From positions 3,104,925 to 3,168,924 of the forward strand of contig OZ242170.1 of NCBI GenBank assembly GCA_965205545.1: a stretch of 64,000 nt of DNA, given 5' to 3'. The stretch comes from Bin55 sp965205545. GTDB taxonomy: Bacteria; Pseudomonadota; Gammaproteobacteria; Pseudomonadales; Azotimanducaceae. The notes beneath the pieces are model-generated. The model did not search any database. It was not told where the DNA came from and saw only the letters and a list, made by a program, of their open reading frames with translations. Both the position numbers and the translations under genes were made by a program. Within the stretch, counting starts at the first letter, position 1. The number at the start of each line of letters is the position of its first letter. This document shows positions 51,993-60,811 of this stretch, one piece after another.

Positions 51993-53398
51993 TCCCCCAA
52001 GCCGGCGGCGTTGTAGCCATCGTTGGACGTCCCAATGTCGGCAAATCAACCCTATTCAATCGACTTTGCAAATCTCGCGATGCGTTGGTGCATGACCGTT
52101 CTGGGTTGACGCGGGACAGAAAGTACGGGAATGCGAAATCAATTCCCAATGCAGAAGTGATTCTGATTGATACTGGGGGCCTACACGATGCTGGCGTGAT
52201 CGCTACTCACGTCGATGAACAGGTTCAATTGGCCATAGCCGAATCGGATTTAGTGCTATTCATGGTTAGTGCTCGCGATGGGTTAACCTCATATGATCGA
52301 GAAATCGCGGGTGAGCTGCGACGTTCGTCGACCGCAGCGTTGCTTGTAGTAAACAAGATTGACGGGATGCCCCTTGGGCCTGAGTACGCATTTAGCGAAT
52401 TTGGGGACTTGGGAATGGTCGAATGCTTGCCGGTTTCGGCGTCGAACGGACATGGACTTCATGACTTGGTCGAGGCTATTCGTTCCAAGCTTCCCACGAA
52501 GCAGAATGTTTCAACCTCAGAGGAAAAAACAAGCCTGCCAGTTGCGGTTATAGGACGCCCCAACGTTGGAAAATCGACCTTGGTCAACGCTTTGGCAGAA
52601 GACGAACGATGCATTGTGTTTGATGAACCAGGCACTACGCGCGATGCAATTCGAGTGGTCGTGAAACGTGAAGATACGTCTTTCGAGTTAATTGATACAG
52701 CTGGAATAAGAAGAAAGGGCAGTGTTCGAGATGTAGTTGAAAAATTTTCGGTTGTCAAGGCGTTGGAAGCACTGCGAGCATCAGACGTAACACTGCTAGT
52801 AATTGATGCAGGTGAAGGCATAGTTGAACAGGATCTTCACCTGATTCAGTTCGCAGTGGAAGCCGGGTCGGGAGTGATTGTGGTAGTCAATAAGTGGGAT
52901 ATGTTGGATGCCGACTCAAGAACCAAATGCAGAGATGAATTGAACCGTAGGCTCAGATTCGCTGAATGGGTTCAAATCCGTTTTGCTTCAGCCCTAAGGC
53001 AGCAAGGAACTGAAGTGCTGCTGAATGATATTGCGCGCATTCACGAAGCGGGAAAGTTTGAACTCTCGTCGGGAGAAATAACGGACATCTTGACAAACCT
53101 GGTAGCGGCACACACGCCCCCGTTAGTCAGAGGCAGAACCATCCGGTTGCGATATGCCCACAAGATTGATTCGCACCCACCAAGCATTCTGGTACATGGC
53201 AATCAGACTGAAGCATTGCCTGCGAGCTACAAACGTTATTTGGAGAATGGTTTCCGAGAGGCGCTAGGACTGGATGGGTGGCCGATAGTGATCAAGCTTA
53301 GAACGAGCAAGAACCCCTTTGGCGAGCGCCGAAACATATTGACCGACCGACAGAAAAGGCACCGGGACAGACTGCGCAAGCACCGAAAGGCCAAATGA
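51989..53398 (+). CDS. der: Ribosome assembly GTPase Der (EngA)
   Basis: A 469-residue double GTPase needed for 50S subunit maturation. Domain 1 has GRPNVGKSTLFNRL, DTGG and NKID; domain 2 has GRPNVGKSTLVNAL, DTAGIR and NKWD; a KH-like domain follows and ends in a basic tail. ATG overlaps the bamB stop. In relatives xseA follows closely; here a 5.5-kb accessory insert separates them. Confidence 0.97.
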   Translation: MIPQAGGVVAIVGRPNVGKSTLFNRLCKSRDALVHDRSGLTRDRKYGNAKSIPNAEVILIDTGGLHDAGVIATHVDEQVQLAIAESDLVLFMVSARDGLTSYDREIAGELRRSSTAALLVVNKIDGMPLGPEYAFSEFGDLGMVECLPVSASNGHGLHDLVEAIRSKLPTKQNVSTSEEKTSLPVAVIGRPNVGKSTLVNALAEDERCIVFDEPGTTRDAIRVVVKREDTSFELIDTAGIRRKGSVRDVVEKFSVVKALEALRASDVTLLVIDAGEGIVEQDLHLIQFAVEAGSGVIVVVNKWDMLDADSRTKCRDELNRRLRFAEWVQIRFASALRQQGTEVLLNDIARIHEAGKFELSSGEITDILTNLVAAHTPPLVRGRTIRLRYAHKIDSHPPSILVHGNQTEALPASYKRYLENGFREALGLDGWPIVIKLRTSKNPFGERRNILTDRQKRHRDRLRKHRKAK

Positions 53399-53418
53399 GA
53401 GTTTCGCTTGGTTTGGCA

Positions 53419-53772
53419 TTAACCTGTCGTGGAGGCTCCTGCCATTCGGTCAATGGCCAACTGCCTGGATTCAATAACGTCCATAAGACGAAGGAATCCG
53501 GCTATCTTCAGGACGTTCTTGACAGGTTCGGGTACAGCGCACAAAGCGAATTGGGTTTGTCGATCCTTGAGTTCCCTGGCCGCAAGCAAAATTGCACGAA
53601 GTCCGGCGCTACTAATGAATTCCACGAGAGAGAGATCAAGCACAAGCCCTTTTGAATTGTCGTTCAAGGACTCCATAATGCCCGTTTCAAAACTAGCGGC
53701 ATTCGTGCTGTCCACTCGACCGGACACTGCCAGCACTAGGACTCCACTATCGTTTTCGGTTTGGATATTCAT
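53419..53772 (-). CDS. STAS-domain protein (anti-sigma factor antagonist type)
   Basis: A protein of 117 residues from the ATG at 53772; another ATG seven codons upstream (53793) is possible, and the frame is open to 54030 without similarity. It is a single STAS domain: VLVLAVSGRVDSTNAASFE, then GLVLDLSLVEFISSAGLRAIL, with the Ser-Ser at the position phosphorylated in SpoIIAA-type proteins. Such proteins act in partner-switch signalling or as STAS subunits of lipid transport systems. No kinase, phosphatase or transporter gene lies nearby. It is convergent with der, 20 bases apart. Confidence 0.85.
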   Translation of the reverse strand: MNIQTENDSGVLVLAVSGRVDSTNAASFETGIMESLNDNSKGLVLDLSLVEFISSAGLRAILLAARELKDRQTQFALCAVPEPVKNVLKIAGFLRLMDVIESRQLAIDRMAGASTTG

Positions 53773-54190
53773 GATGGTTTCGCTTGGCGGCATTTCCTTC
53801 GCATTGCCCAACAAGAGTGAGTTGCGGGTCAGCGCGCAAGGCCGTTCTTTCCCAAAACTATCGTAGCACGGAGCGGGAGTAAGAGACCAATTGCGGGCAT
53901 AGGTGCTGCCAAATAAGCTTCGGGGATATGTGGTTTCACGGGATTGGCAAGCACGTTGCAAGCGCTCTCGCAGATTGTTAACACATTTCGACCCACTGGC
54001 ATCCTGCGACCTTGCGATCGGGTTGCGCATCTTCTATATGTGTGACTGAATGAGCCGGCGTATTCGTTCCGTTTGAAATGTTTCCTATCGTTGCCACAGG
54101 AAGTCGACACCCACCACAACAAGCCTACAGGCATTTAGAGAATCTAAGATTCCTATGGTTTCTGCGCCGTCTTTGGCAGTGTTTGGAAGT
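53773..54190. other. Gene-free stretch between the STAS gene and P5
   Basis: About 420 bases between divergent genes. The STAS reading frame stays open for part of it but has no domain features. Candidate P5 promoter hexamers TTGGCA (54173-54178) and TGAAAT (54195-54200) are 16 bases apart, which would start the transcript almost at the P5 start codon. I see no remnant of the P family here. Confidence 0.4.
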
Positions 54191-54213
54191 TTGTTGAAAT
54201 GAGATTTCAACAA
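54191..54213 (+). promoter_or_regulatory. 10-bp perfect hairpin abutting the P5 start codon
   Basis: TTGTTGAAAT (54191-54200) and ATTTCAACAA (54204-54213) are perfectly complementary with only GAG between. The right arm ends on the A of the P5 ATG, so in RNA the ribosome-binding region would be buried in the stem. As DNA it is a near-perfect operator-like palindrome. Confidence 0.6.
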
Positions 54214-56129
54214 TGAGAAAACCTCGAAAATCCAATTGGTTGATCCTGTGCTGCATCGGGTTGGTCGTTGCAGCAGGTGCACTTCTCACTTTCTTGCAAT
54301 TCGATTTCGTTACTAAAGACCAGGTCAGTCCCTCAGGCTCCAATCCGATGGATGCCTCACGAGTAGTTGCTTTCGAGGATGGTAGAGAAGGAAACCTCGA
54401 TCGTGAGTCTATCGAAGAAGCATTGGCTGAATTCGCTGAAACCAAGAGTACGTTCCACCGCAACAAGCTGCTCTTCTCCTTGTTAGACGGTGCAAATCAC
54501 CCCGACCTCCAAGAGATATTGGCCAAATCGGAATCCGTTGAGCGCATTAGCTATCGAATTGCCTTACAAACTGCGGCGATTCGAAAGCTTGCCACCATCG
54601 ACCCCGTCCATGCGCTACGCTGGATTGCTGTGAGGCCGAAAACTCAACGAGGCCCACTATTGGAACGCGTTTATCAAGAATGGTCAATGACGAACTTGCA
54701 CGATGCCGTTCAAAGTGCAATGTCGCTGACTCGTCGTGAGAGTCAAATTGCTTTGGGAGCGATTTTGTCTACACGGACTGATTTGCCTGTAGCCGACATT
54801 ATTGCAATTGGCAGCGAACTCGGGCATGAAGAGATTGCTCTGCAACGAATCAGCAAATCGCAAACTCTCAGACTCGTACAAGATCCCAGCTCTGCATGGG
54901 AATTTCTCGTCAATGACGGCATCGACGATTCGATGCAGCTTGACTTATTGAAGCTAGTTGCATCCGCGTGGAAGGAACGGGATGGATTCGACGTGTTGTT
55001 GCAGGCACAAGCCTTATTTCCTAACAAGAACCAAATTTCAGCTTTGACTGCTGTAGTCGAAGCAATAGTCGGCACTGAAATTGAGAGCGCTTTCGCATAC
55101 TTGCGCACCCAATCCCGAGCAGCGCGTGGGGCTCTTCCCATAGCGCTTGCTACGGTAGCTGCTCGTGTAGATCCCAATATCGCACTCTCGCAGATTGCTC
55201 AGTGGTCAGACGATCCCGTACATTTGCATATCCAGAAGTCAGTTGCCAACACATGGGCGCGCTCCGACCCCCGGGCGATGCTCGGTCAGTTTGAGAATTT
55301 ACCGCAGGTTACTCGAGTGGAAGCCGCCCAAATTGCTTTCACGCGTCTCGCCTATGAATCTCCTGAGGATGCCATCGAGTACATGGAGGCAACCAAAGGG
55401 TATTTTCGTTCTGGTGGATTCATTGCGTTGATCATTGCGCAACAGTGGTCTCGGGCAGACCCTGAAGCTGCACTTGAATGGTCGCTTTCCTATTCTGAGG
55501 AGAACACAGACCTTCGAAGAGCTTTCGTTCAACGTGTCTTTCGAAGTTTCGTCTCGTCAAACCCTCAACGGGCTCTCGAATTGGTTCAAGACTTCGAAGA
55601 GCTCACAAGCAGCAGAATTCATGTAACTCAAGCAGACTACGATGTTGTCTGGGAATTGACTCGCATGGGAAGGATCGATGACGCTATCGCACTTCTGCCG
55701 CGATTGGATGATCATCCAAGACACTTTGCCATCGACGAACTAGGTCATGCGCTTGTGCGAGCTGGAGATCCGTACGGAGCAATGGAACTGGGAATTGATA
55801 TCCCGTCTCTAGACGCACCCCTTATCGGACCGGCAACATATTTCACACGTATTTTTGATGCATGGGCAACCCGTGACTCCCAGCACCTCTTTCAATCCTT
55901 AGGGTCATTTACATCGCCGGTGCTCCGATCTATGGCGGCCAAAGAACTCATTTCGCGTCAAGATTCGACTCCCACGCTAACAGAGGACGAAATCAAGTCC
56001 GCTCAAGAGGTGCTTAGTGAGCGACCCCTAACTGGCAATGTGCTGAAACTGGAATTGGAGATGCGCGCGGAGGCAGGTCTGATCGATCTCGACAATCTGG
56101 TGGTACCGGACGAATGGCTTGAAGAATGA
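54213..56129 (+). CDS. Membrane-anchored DP-repeat solenoid protein, paralogue P5
   Basis: A 638-residue member of the P family, 35 kb away from the tandem set. Residues 9-30 are hydrophobic (WLILCCIGLVVAAGALLTF), a membrane anchor. The family's first block is recognisable but diverged (STFHRNKLLFSLL). Repeat cores include IDPVHAL, VDPNIAL, SDPRAML, ESPEDAI, ADPEAAL, SNPQRAL and GDPYGAM. The C-terminal block is LTEDEIKSAQEVL and is followed by an extra acidic tail of about 40 residues. It is translationally coupled to P6 (ATGA). No Shine-Dalgarno site; a hairpin covers the start region. Function unknown. Confidence 0.85.
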   Translation: MRKPRKSNWLILCCIGLVVAAGALLTFLQFDFVTKDQVSPSGSNPMDASRVVAFEDGREGNLDRESIEEALAEFAETKSTFHRNKLLFSLLDGANHPDLQEILAKSESVERISYRIALQTAAIRKLATIDPVHALRWIAVRPKTQRGPLLERVYQEWSMTNLHDAVQSAMSLTRRESQIALGAILSTRTDLPVADIIAIGSELGHEEIALQRISKSQTLRLVQDPSSAWEFLVNDGIDDSMQLDLLKLVASAWKERDGFDVLLQAQALFPNKNQISALTAVVEAIVGTEIESAFAYLRTQSRAARGALPIALATVAARVDPNIALSQIAQWSDDPVHLHIQKSVANTWARSDPRAMLGQFENLPQVTRVEAAQIAFTRLAYESPEDAIEYMEATKGYFRSGGFIALIIAQQWSRADPEAALEWSLSYSEENTDLRRAFVQRVFRSFVSSNPQRALELVQDFEELTSSRIHVTQADYDVVWELTRMGRIDDAIALLPRLDDHPRHFAIDELGHALVRAGDPYGAMELGIDIPSLDAPLIGPATYFTRIFDAWATRDSQHLFQSLGSFTSPVLRSMAAKELISRQDSTPTLTEDEIKSAQEVLSERPLTGNVLKLELEMRAEAGLIDLDNLVVPDEWLEE

Positions 56130-57958
56130 GTGAGATGATCGGGGTGCAGGTAGACAGAGCTGGTCAAGAGCTTGCGAAAATGCCCAGCGACTCAGAAGTG
56201 AAACGCACACAAATTTGGCATTGCGCGGCCATTTTGTGTTCGACGGTCCTGCTAGGGGCAATGCCAGCAGCGCAAGAGAACACGGCTCTACCCACGAACC
56301 TCGGACAACAAGACGTTGGCAACGCGGCGAACAGCGAAGTAACAACTCCCGTAGGAGCGGATAACAAGAGTGCTTTTGATCGCGGCGTGACCCTTTATTC
56401 AATTCTGGATAGTGCTGGAGCTCCTGAGTTGAAGAAGCTCATGGAGGATTCTCGCAACATTGAGTACGAGAGCTTACGTTACGAAACGCAGTTTGCCATC
56501 GCCAGCCGATATGCATCGATCAATCCGCAAGAAGCATTGGACCAATGTCTGCGGTTGCCACAGCATGAACGCAGCGTATTTGCGGAAGGAGTCTTCGCCG
56601 AGTGGTCTGAGTCTGACCTGGACGGAGCAATCTCGGCCGCGGCGAATCTCGATCGCGAATTGACTCAAGTTGCACTGGAAGCTATTGCACGCGTTCGAGA
56701 TGATCTCACAGCCACTGACATTCGAGCGATTTCTAGCGAGCTGCGCCAACCCCAATTCACACCAAAGTGGGAAACCCAGTACGTAGTGAGCAGACATGAA
56801 AACGATCCGCTCGAAGCGTGGAGTGTGCTCGTCCAGGATGGTTTGGGAGATGTGCTGACGGGGTACATGTTTAGAGAGCAAGATGGGCCCGATGACGCAG
56901 AGCAATTGGACGCCTTAGTCGGACTGGCTGAAGCCGCCGTTGATCAGAAGGGACTCGACGCTATTTTTCATCTACGAGCGCCGATATTCGAGTTCGAAAG
57001 CGACCTCGAGGGGAGCAACAAGATTCTCGGTGTCGCAGTGGACACAATTGTCCGAAATGATCCTGAAGGCACGTGGACCTACATTCAAGATGGATCCCCG
57101 CGACTGTTGAGTCAATCGTCCGAACAATCTGAGCTAGAACGCACAAGTGGAGTATCACTCCGAGACCGAGCGTACATGCGGGATGTCGTGCAAGAATTGC
57201 TTTTAAGGTCTTGGGCAACCGTGGATCCAGCAACTATCCTGGAGAGGATTGAGCAAGTGCCGCGTAGACTGCAACCTCTGGCATTGGAGCGTGCACTGCC
57301 CGCACTTGCGGAGACGGAGCCGGAGCAGGCAATCGAACTCATTCAGGAATTGAACCATCTTGGAGCAAACAGTTGGCGAGCAGTCCGAGGGACTGTCGAG
57401 AATTGGGCTGCAGCCGATTCGTCGGCTGCACTTGAGTGGGTAATGTCGTCGCCTGACATCGAACAGGGACCTGTGCCGCAAGAGGATTTGCTGAAAATAG
57501 TCTTGTACTCCGTCGTCCGAGAAGACCCTGAGCGAGCACTTACATTCGCAGTACAACAACCCAATACTGACCGACTTGAAGCTTACGTGATCTCACATCT
57601 TGCTGAATTCGATGTAGAAGCCGCAGTCAGGCTGCTTCCATTGGTCAAAGAAGGCGCATACAGTGTTGCGACTCACTGGGTGGCAACGAGTCTCATCGAA
57701 CATGGTGAAACGGATCGAGCGGTCGCGCTATACAGCAGTTACGAAGAGTCCGGTGGAGACGCCAACTGGTCTATGTTCTTCAGGATATGGCAAATGGAGA
57801 ACTCTGTTCAACTCTTTGAGCGTTTAGATGACTTGCCTCCGAAATTGAGATACTGGGGAGCGCGTACATTGACTCACTACTCTGACCGTAATCTCACACA
57901 AGAGCAATTGGATTACGCCTGTGCAATCCGCGACGAAGGCGAACCTTTGAACCCATAG
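56126..57958 (+). CDS. DP-repeat solenoid protein with signal-like N-terminus, paralogue P6
   Basis: A 610-residue member of the P family. A hydrophobic stretch at about 31-48 (AAILCSTVLLGAMPA, then AQEN) looks like a cleavable signal peptide preceded by a long polar n-region; an internal ATG at residue 19 would give a more normal signal. The signature SAFDRGVTLYSIL follows. Repeat cores include INPQEAL, SDLDGAI, NDPEGTW, VDPATIL, TEPEQAI, ADSSAAL and EDPERAL; the C-terminal block is LTQEQLDYACAI, and the protein ends earlier than the others. Likely soluble in the periplasm. It overlaps P5 by four bases. Confidence 0.84.
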   Translation: MSEMIGVQVDRAGQELAKMPSDSEVKRTQIWHCAAILCSTVLLGAMPAAQENTALPTNLGQQDVGNAANSEVTTPVGADNKSAFDRGVTLYSILDSAGAPELKKLMEDSRNIEYESLRYETQFAIASRYASINPQEALDQCLRLPQHERSVFAEGVFAEWSESDLDGAISAAANLDRELTQVALEAIARVRDDLTATDIRAISSELRQPQFTPKWETQYVVSRHENDPLEAWSVLVQDGLGDVLTGYMFREQDGPDDAEQLDALVGLAEAAVDQKGLDAIFHLRAPIFEFESDLEGSNKILGVAVDTIVRNDPEGTWTYIQDGSPRLLSQSSEQSELERTSGVSLRDRAYMRDVVQELLLRSWATVDPATILERIEQVPRRLQPLALERALPALAETEPEQAIELIQELNHLGANSWRAVRGTVENWAAADSSAALEWVMSSPDIEQGPVPQEDLLKIVLYSVVREDPERALTFAVQQPNTDRLEAYVISHLAEFDVEAAVRLLPLVKEGAYSVATHWVATSLIEHGETDRAVALYSSYEESGGDANWSMFFRIWQMENSVQLFERLDDLPPKLRYWGARTLTHYSDRNLTQEQLDYACAIRDEGEPLNP

Positions 57959-58081
57959 ACTTGCAGCGAGCCGACTTGGCATATGCACTTAGCTCTATAA
58001 AGATTCCTAGGCTTACAACCTCGGTACCAGTATCTGGTCGTCTTGTTCAATCGCGCTATTCTGGTTGCAATTTCGGCTGGT

Positions 58082-58912
58082 TCAATTGTTGTCAGAAGAG
58101 GCTTCTCTAGCGCTAATTTCGTTTGTCACCTCAACAAAGACCGCCGGATCGACTTTTGTGCCCTGGAGGCTGATGGTCCAGTGCAAATGGGGGCCCGTAA
58201 CACGCCCCGTCGCTCCGACTGTTCCAACCGTGTCTCCCTTCTCAATCTCTTGATCCTCTTCGACAGAGAACTCGTCCAAGTGGCACATTACTGACATGAA
58301 CCCACTGCCGTGATCGATTACTACGGTCTTGCCATTGAAATACATGTCTCGAGTCAATGCCACAGTACCTGGGGCGGGTGAGAGTATTGGAGTGCCGGTG
58401 TCTGCCGCATAGTCGATGCCGGAATGCGGATTCCTTGGTTGGCCGTTGAAAAATCTCCGACTGCCAAACACACCGGTAACCTGGCCAGTAACGGGAATTA
58501 GGAGCGGGAATAGACCGTCCGATTGGGGACTCCGTCTGGCATAGGCAGCTTTCATGAGCTCCGCTTCGCGACTGATGCGGTCCAAGGTTTCTTGAGGAGG
58601 CGTTACGTACTTCTGGTCGACATTTATGTGTTGCTCTGGATATTTTTTAGACTCGACCAAAAGCGGGATCTCAGAGTAAAGGTTGTTGGCAAAGTGGACA
58701 CGAACACTATATTCCCCAGGCTCCTGCTCGTAGGGAATCCCAACAATCGCAATGCCGTCAACGACAAGCTGTCTTTGCCCATTGAATTCCGCATATTCCG
58801 AGCCAACTGGAAGGTCGATGGCGACAACTCCTCCATTGACCCCCTGATATTCAGCACAGAGCGGTGCAGATAGACATGCTATGCACGCAAGAGCTGTAGT
58901 GTTCTTATTCAT
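58082..58912 (-). CDS. M23 family (LytM-type) peptidase, secreted
   Basis: A 276-residue protein from the ATG at 58912, which overlaps the xseA end by eight bases; a TTG five codons upstream (58927) abuts AAAGGAGG and is the alternative. Signal peptide at about 1-20. An N-terminal beta domain (VEYSVRV-like strands) precedes the LytM domain, whose zinc ligands sit in HSGIDYA and GPHLHW, with the third region MCHLDEF. All ligands appear kept, so it should be an active peptidoglycan endopeptidase in the periplasm. It is tail-to-tail with P6. Confidence 0.9.
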   Translation of the reverse strand: MNKNTTALACIACLSAPLCAEYQGVNGGVVAIDLPVGSEYAEFNGQRQLVVDGIAIVGIPYEQEPGEYSVRVHFANNLYSEIPLLVESKKYPEQHINVDQKYVTPPQETLDRISREAELMKAAYARRSPQSDGLFPLLIPVTGQVTGVFGSRRFFNGQPRNPHSGIDYAADTGTPILSPAPGTVALTRDMYFNGKTVVIDHGSGFMSVMCHLDEFSVEEDQEIEKGDTVGTVGATGRVTGPHLHWTISLQGTKVDPAVFVEVTNEISAREASSDNN

Positions 58913-60287
58913 GATCCTTAGAAACAACCTCCTTTACCTGTGCATTTATCGTTCCGTCCGCAATGTGGGCTTGTATGTCTTCGCCAATTGTGATTGAGGA
59001 CGTCGATCTAATCACTTGCCCAAATTCAGTTTCATCTGGTTTGGACACAACGGCAAATCCTCGATCCAAGGTGGCAAGTGGACTGACCGCATGCAAGTTT
59101 CTTCCCAAGCTGGCGACGTCGCCTCTGAGTTTTTGAAGTCTAGCGTCTGTGAGCCGCTGCAAGTGATGGATCTGCTGTTTCACATGGGAATCGGAGGTTC
59201 GTATTCGGTTTGTAGGGCTTTGTCTTCGGAGTAGGTGTTCCCAATGAGCTATATGAACGGTATGTGCTTGCAACAAGCTATTCGCCGCTTTTGCTAGGCG
59301 CGCGTTTGAGTCTTCAATTCGTTCGCCCCAACTTGCCAGATCTCTCTTTGGATCTCTAACACGCTGCGACAGTCCTTCCAGCAATGTCCTTTTGGTTGAG
59401 ATTTGCGTTGCGATTCGGTGTTGCAAGTCGCGCTCCAGTCCGCCAAACAGAGAGAGCAATTCGGCGGCATCTGGAGTCACTAACTCGGCGGCGGTTGATG
59501 GAGTGGGTGCACGAAGGTCCGCGCAGAAATCGGCTATTGTGTAGTCGGCTTCGTGGCCGATAGCAGAAACGATTGGAACATCGCTACGAAATATAGCTTC
59601 CGCCACCAATTCAGAGTTGAATACGTAGAGGTCTTCGAGTGAACCGCCGCCACGAGTAAGAATCGCCAGATCTGGATGCGGTTCCATTGTGTTCACGTTG
59701 GTCAAAGCGTGGACGATTTCCTGTGCGGCAGCACTTCCTTGTACAGACGTCGGTTCCAGTGCAAGCTCGACTATGGGGTATCGTCGTCTAATATTGGTGA
59801 AGACATCGCGAGTCGCATCGGCCTTTGGCGAACTGACAACAACAATCCGACGGGGGAATCTAGGAATAGCTTTCTTGATCGACTCGTCAAACCAGCCGAG
59901 AGCCATGAGTTTCGCCCGCAACTCCTCGAACGCAAGTCGAAGCGCTCCTTCCCCCACCGGTTCTATATGTTTGACTACCGCCTGAAAATCGCCACGTTGC
60001 TGATACAAAGAAAGTTCGGCACGGATCCGTACAAGGGCGCCGTCCTCAATTTCGTGCTTCGCACGCTTCGCATTAGGCGCAAACATAACGCAACGCAGTG
60101 ACGCCTGTTCATCCTTGAGAGTGAAGTACCAGTGGCCAGAGCGGGCTCGGAATAGATCGGAGACCTCCCCTTCGATGAGTATTAGTGGAAAGTTTTCACG
60201 AAGCAGCTCTCGGACGGTTTCGTTTATTTCGCTAACACGAAATACAGGTTCATTCCATCCAACGTTCGGTGAGTCGGCTTGCTTCAA
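58905..60287 (-). CDS. xseA: Exodeoxyribonuclease VII large subunit
   Basis: A 460-residue catalytic subunit that degrades single-stranded DNA with XseB. The OB-fold N-terminus (FRVSEINETVRELL, IEGEVSDL, GHWYFTLKD) and the catalytic-domain blocks VVSSPKADATRD, ILTRGGGSLEDLYVFN and SAIGHEADYTIADF are present, with a long coiled-coil region before a C-terminal LDRGFAVV motif. The start is TTG. xseB is not adjacent. The gene is divergent from guaB, as in E. coli. Confidence 0.95.
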   Translation of the reverse strand: MKQADSPNVGWNEPVFRVSEINETVRELLRENFPLILIEGEVSDLFRARSGHWYFTLKDEQASLRCVMFAPNAKRAKHEIEDGALVRIRAELSLYQQRGDFQAVVKHIEPVGEGALRLAFEELRAKLMALGWFDESIKKAIPRFPRRIVVVSSPKADATRDVFTNIRRRYPIVELALEPTSVQGSAAAQEIVHALTNVNTMEPHPDLAILTRGGGSLEDLYVFNSELVAEAIFRSDVPIVSAIGHEADYTIADFCADLRAPTPSTAAELVTPDAAELLSLFGGLERDLQHRIATQISTKRTLLEGLSQRVRDPKRDLASWGERIEDSNARLAKAANSLLQAHTVHIAHWEHLLRRQSPTNRIRTSDSHVKQQIHHLQRLTDARLQKLRGDVASLGRNLHAVSPLATLDRGFAVVSKPDETEFGQVIRSTSSITIGEDIQAHIADGTINAQVKEVVSKDHE

Positions 60288-60757
60288 AGAATTGGCTCGT
60301 TCAGTGTTCTGGTGTCTGGAGACAACGGTGCAAACAGTTTATATGACGGAATCGCGGACTGGATCTAAGAACAACAGATTGCGGCAAGCCTTTTTGCGAG
60401 CAGCTGTCGAGTCTCTTGAATCTGACGCACACCTTAGGATTTAGCTGGGTTCGTCAATAGATGAAAATTGGATTGTTCAAGCGCAGCGAATCGAGCAATT
60501 GAAACAATGACATCGTGAAGACGCGAATCAATGCTTGAGTGGTGAGGGGTCGAAAATCCCAATTGCTTTGAATGGTTGATTCAATGAAATTATGTGTGTC
60601 ATGTTTGTGCATTAAATTGGCATCCGGCAAGTTCTAATTGGGTGTAGGCGGATGTTTCTTGCCGGTTACCCGAGTAGTCGCAGTCATGGACGAGAATGAT
60701 TGACGCTGGAATTCTGCCGACAACCCTCAGATCACAACAAATCAACATCATTTCTTG
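60288..60757. other. Gene-free stretch between xseA and guaB
   Basis: About 470 bases upstream of the guaB promoter. The only small frame of note is 33 codons at 60343-60444 with no ribosome site. I see no tRNA, riboswitch fold or repeat array. Confidence 0.5.
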
Positions 60758-60786
60758 TTCACAAATGTGTCTGTAAAGGCTAATAT
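60758..60786 (+). promoter_or_regulatory. Probable guaB promoter
   Basis: TTCACA (60758-60763), 17 bases, then TAATAT (60781-60786), followed by a GC-rich discriminator (GCGCAC). The predicted transcript starts near 60793, giving a leader of about 20 bases that contains AGGAGG and the GTG at 60812. A GC-rich discriminator at guaB is typical of stringent control in E. coli; that control is inferred here. Confidence 0.55.
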
Positions 60787-60811
60787 GCGCACTCTCGCAG
60801 GAGGTACGCTT

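Noticed and set aside
53395..53655. 86-codon plus-strand frame after der
   Set aside because: It is antisense to the STAS gene, whose domain motifs are clear.
60343..60444. 33-codon frame upstream of guaB
   Set aside because: No ribosome site and no similarity; it fits chance in a 500-base spacer.
60755..60811. Upstream start codons for guaB
   Set aside because: They lie within or before the promoter hexamers, and AGGAGG marks the GTG at 60812.
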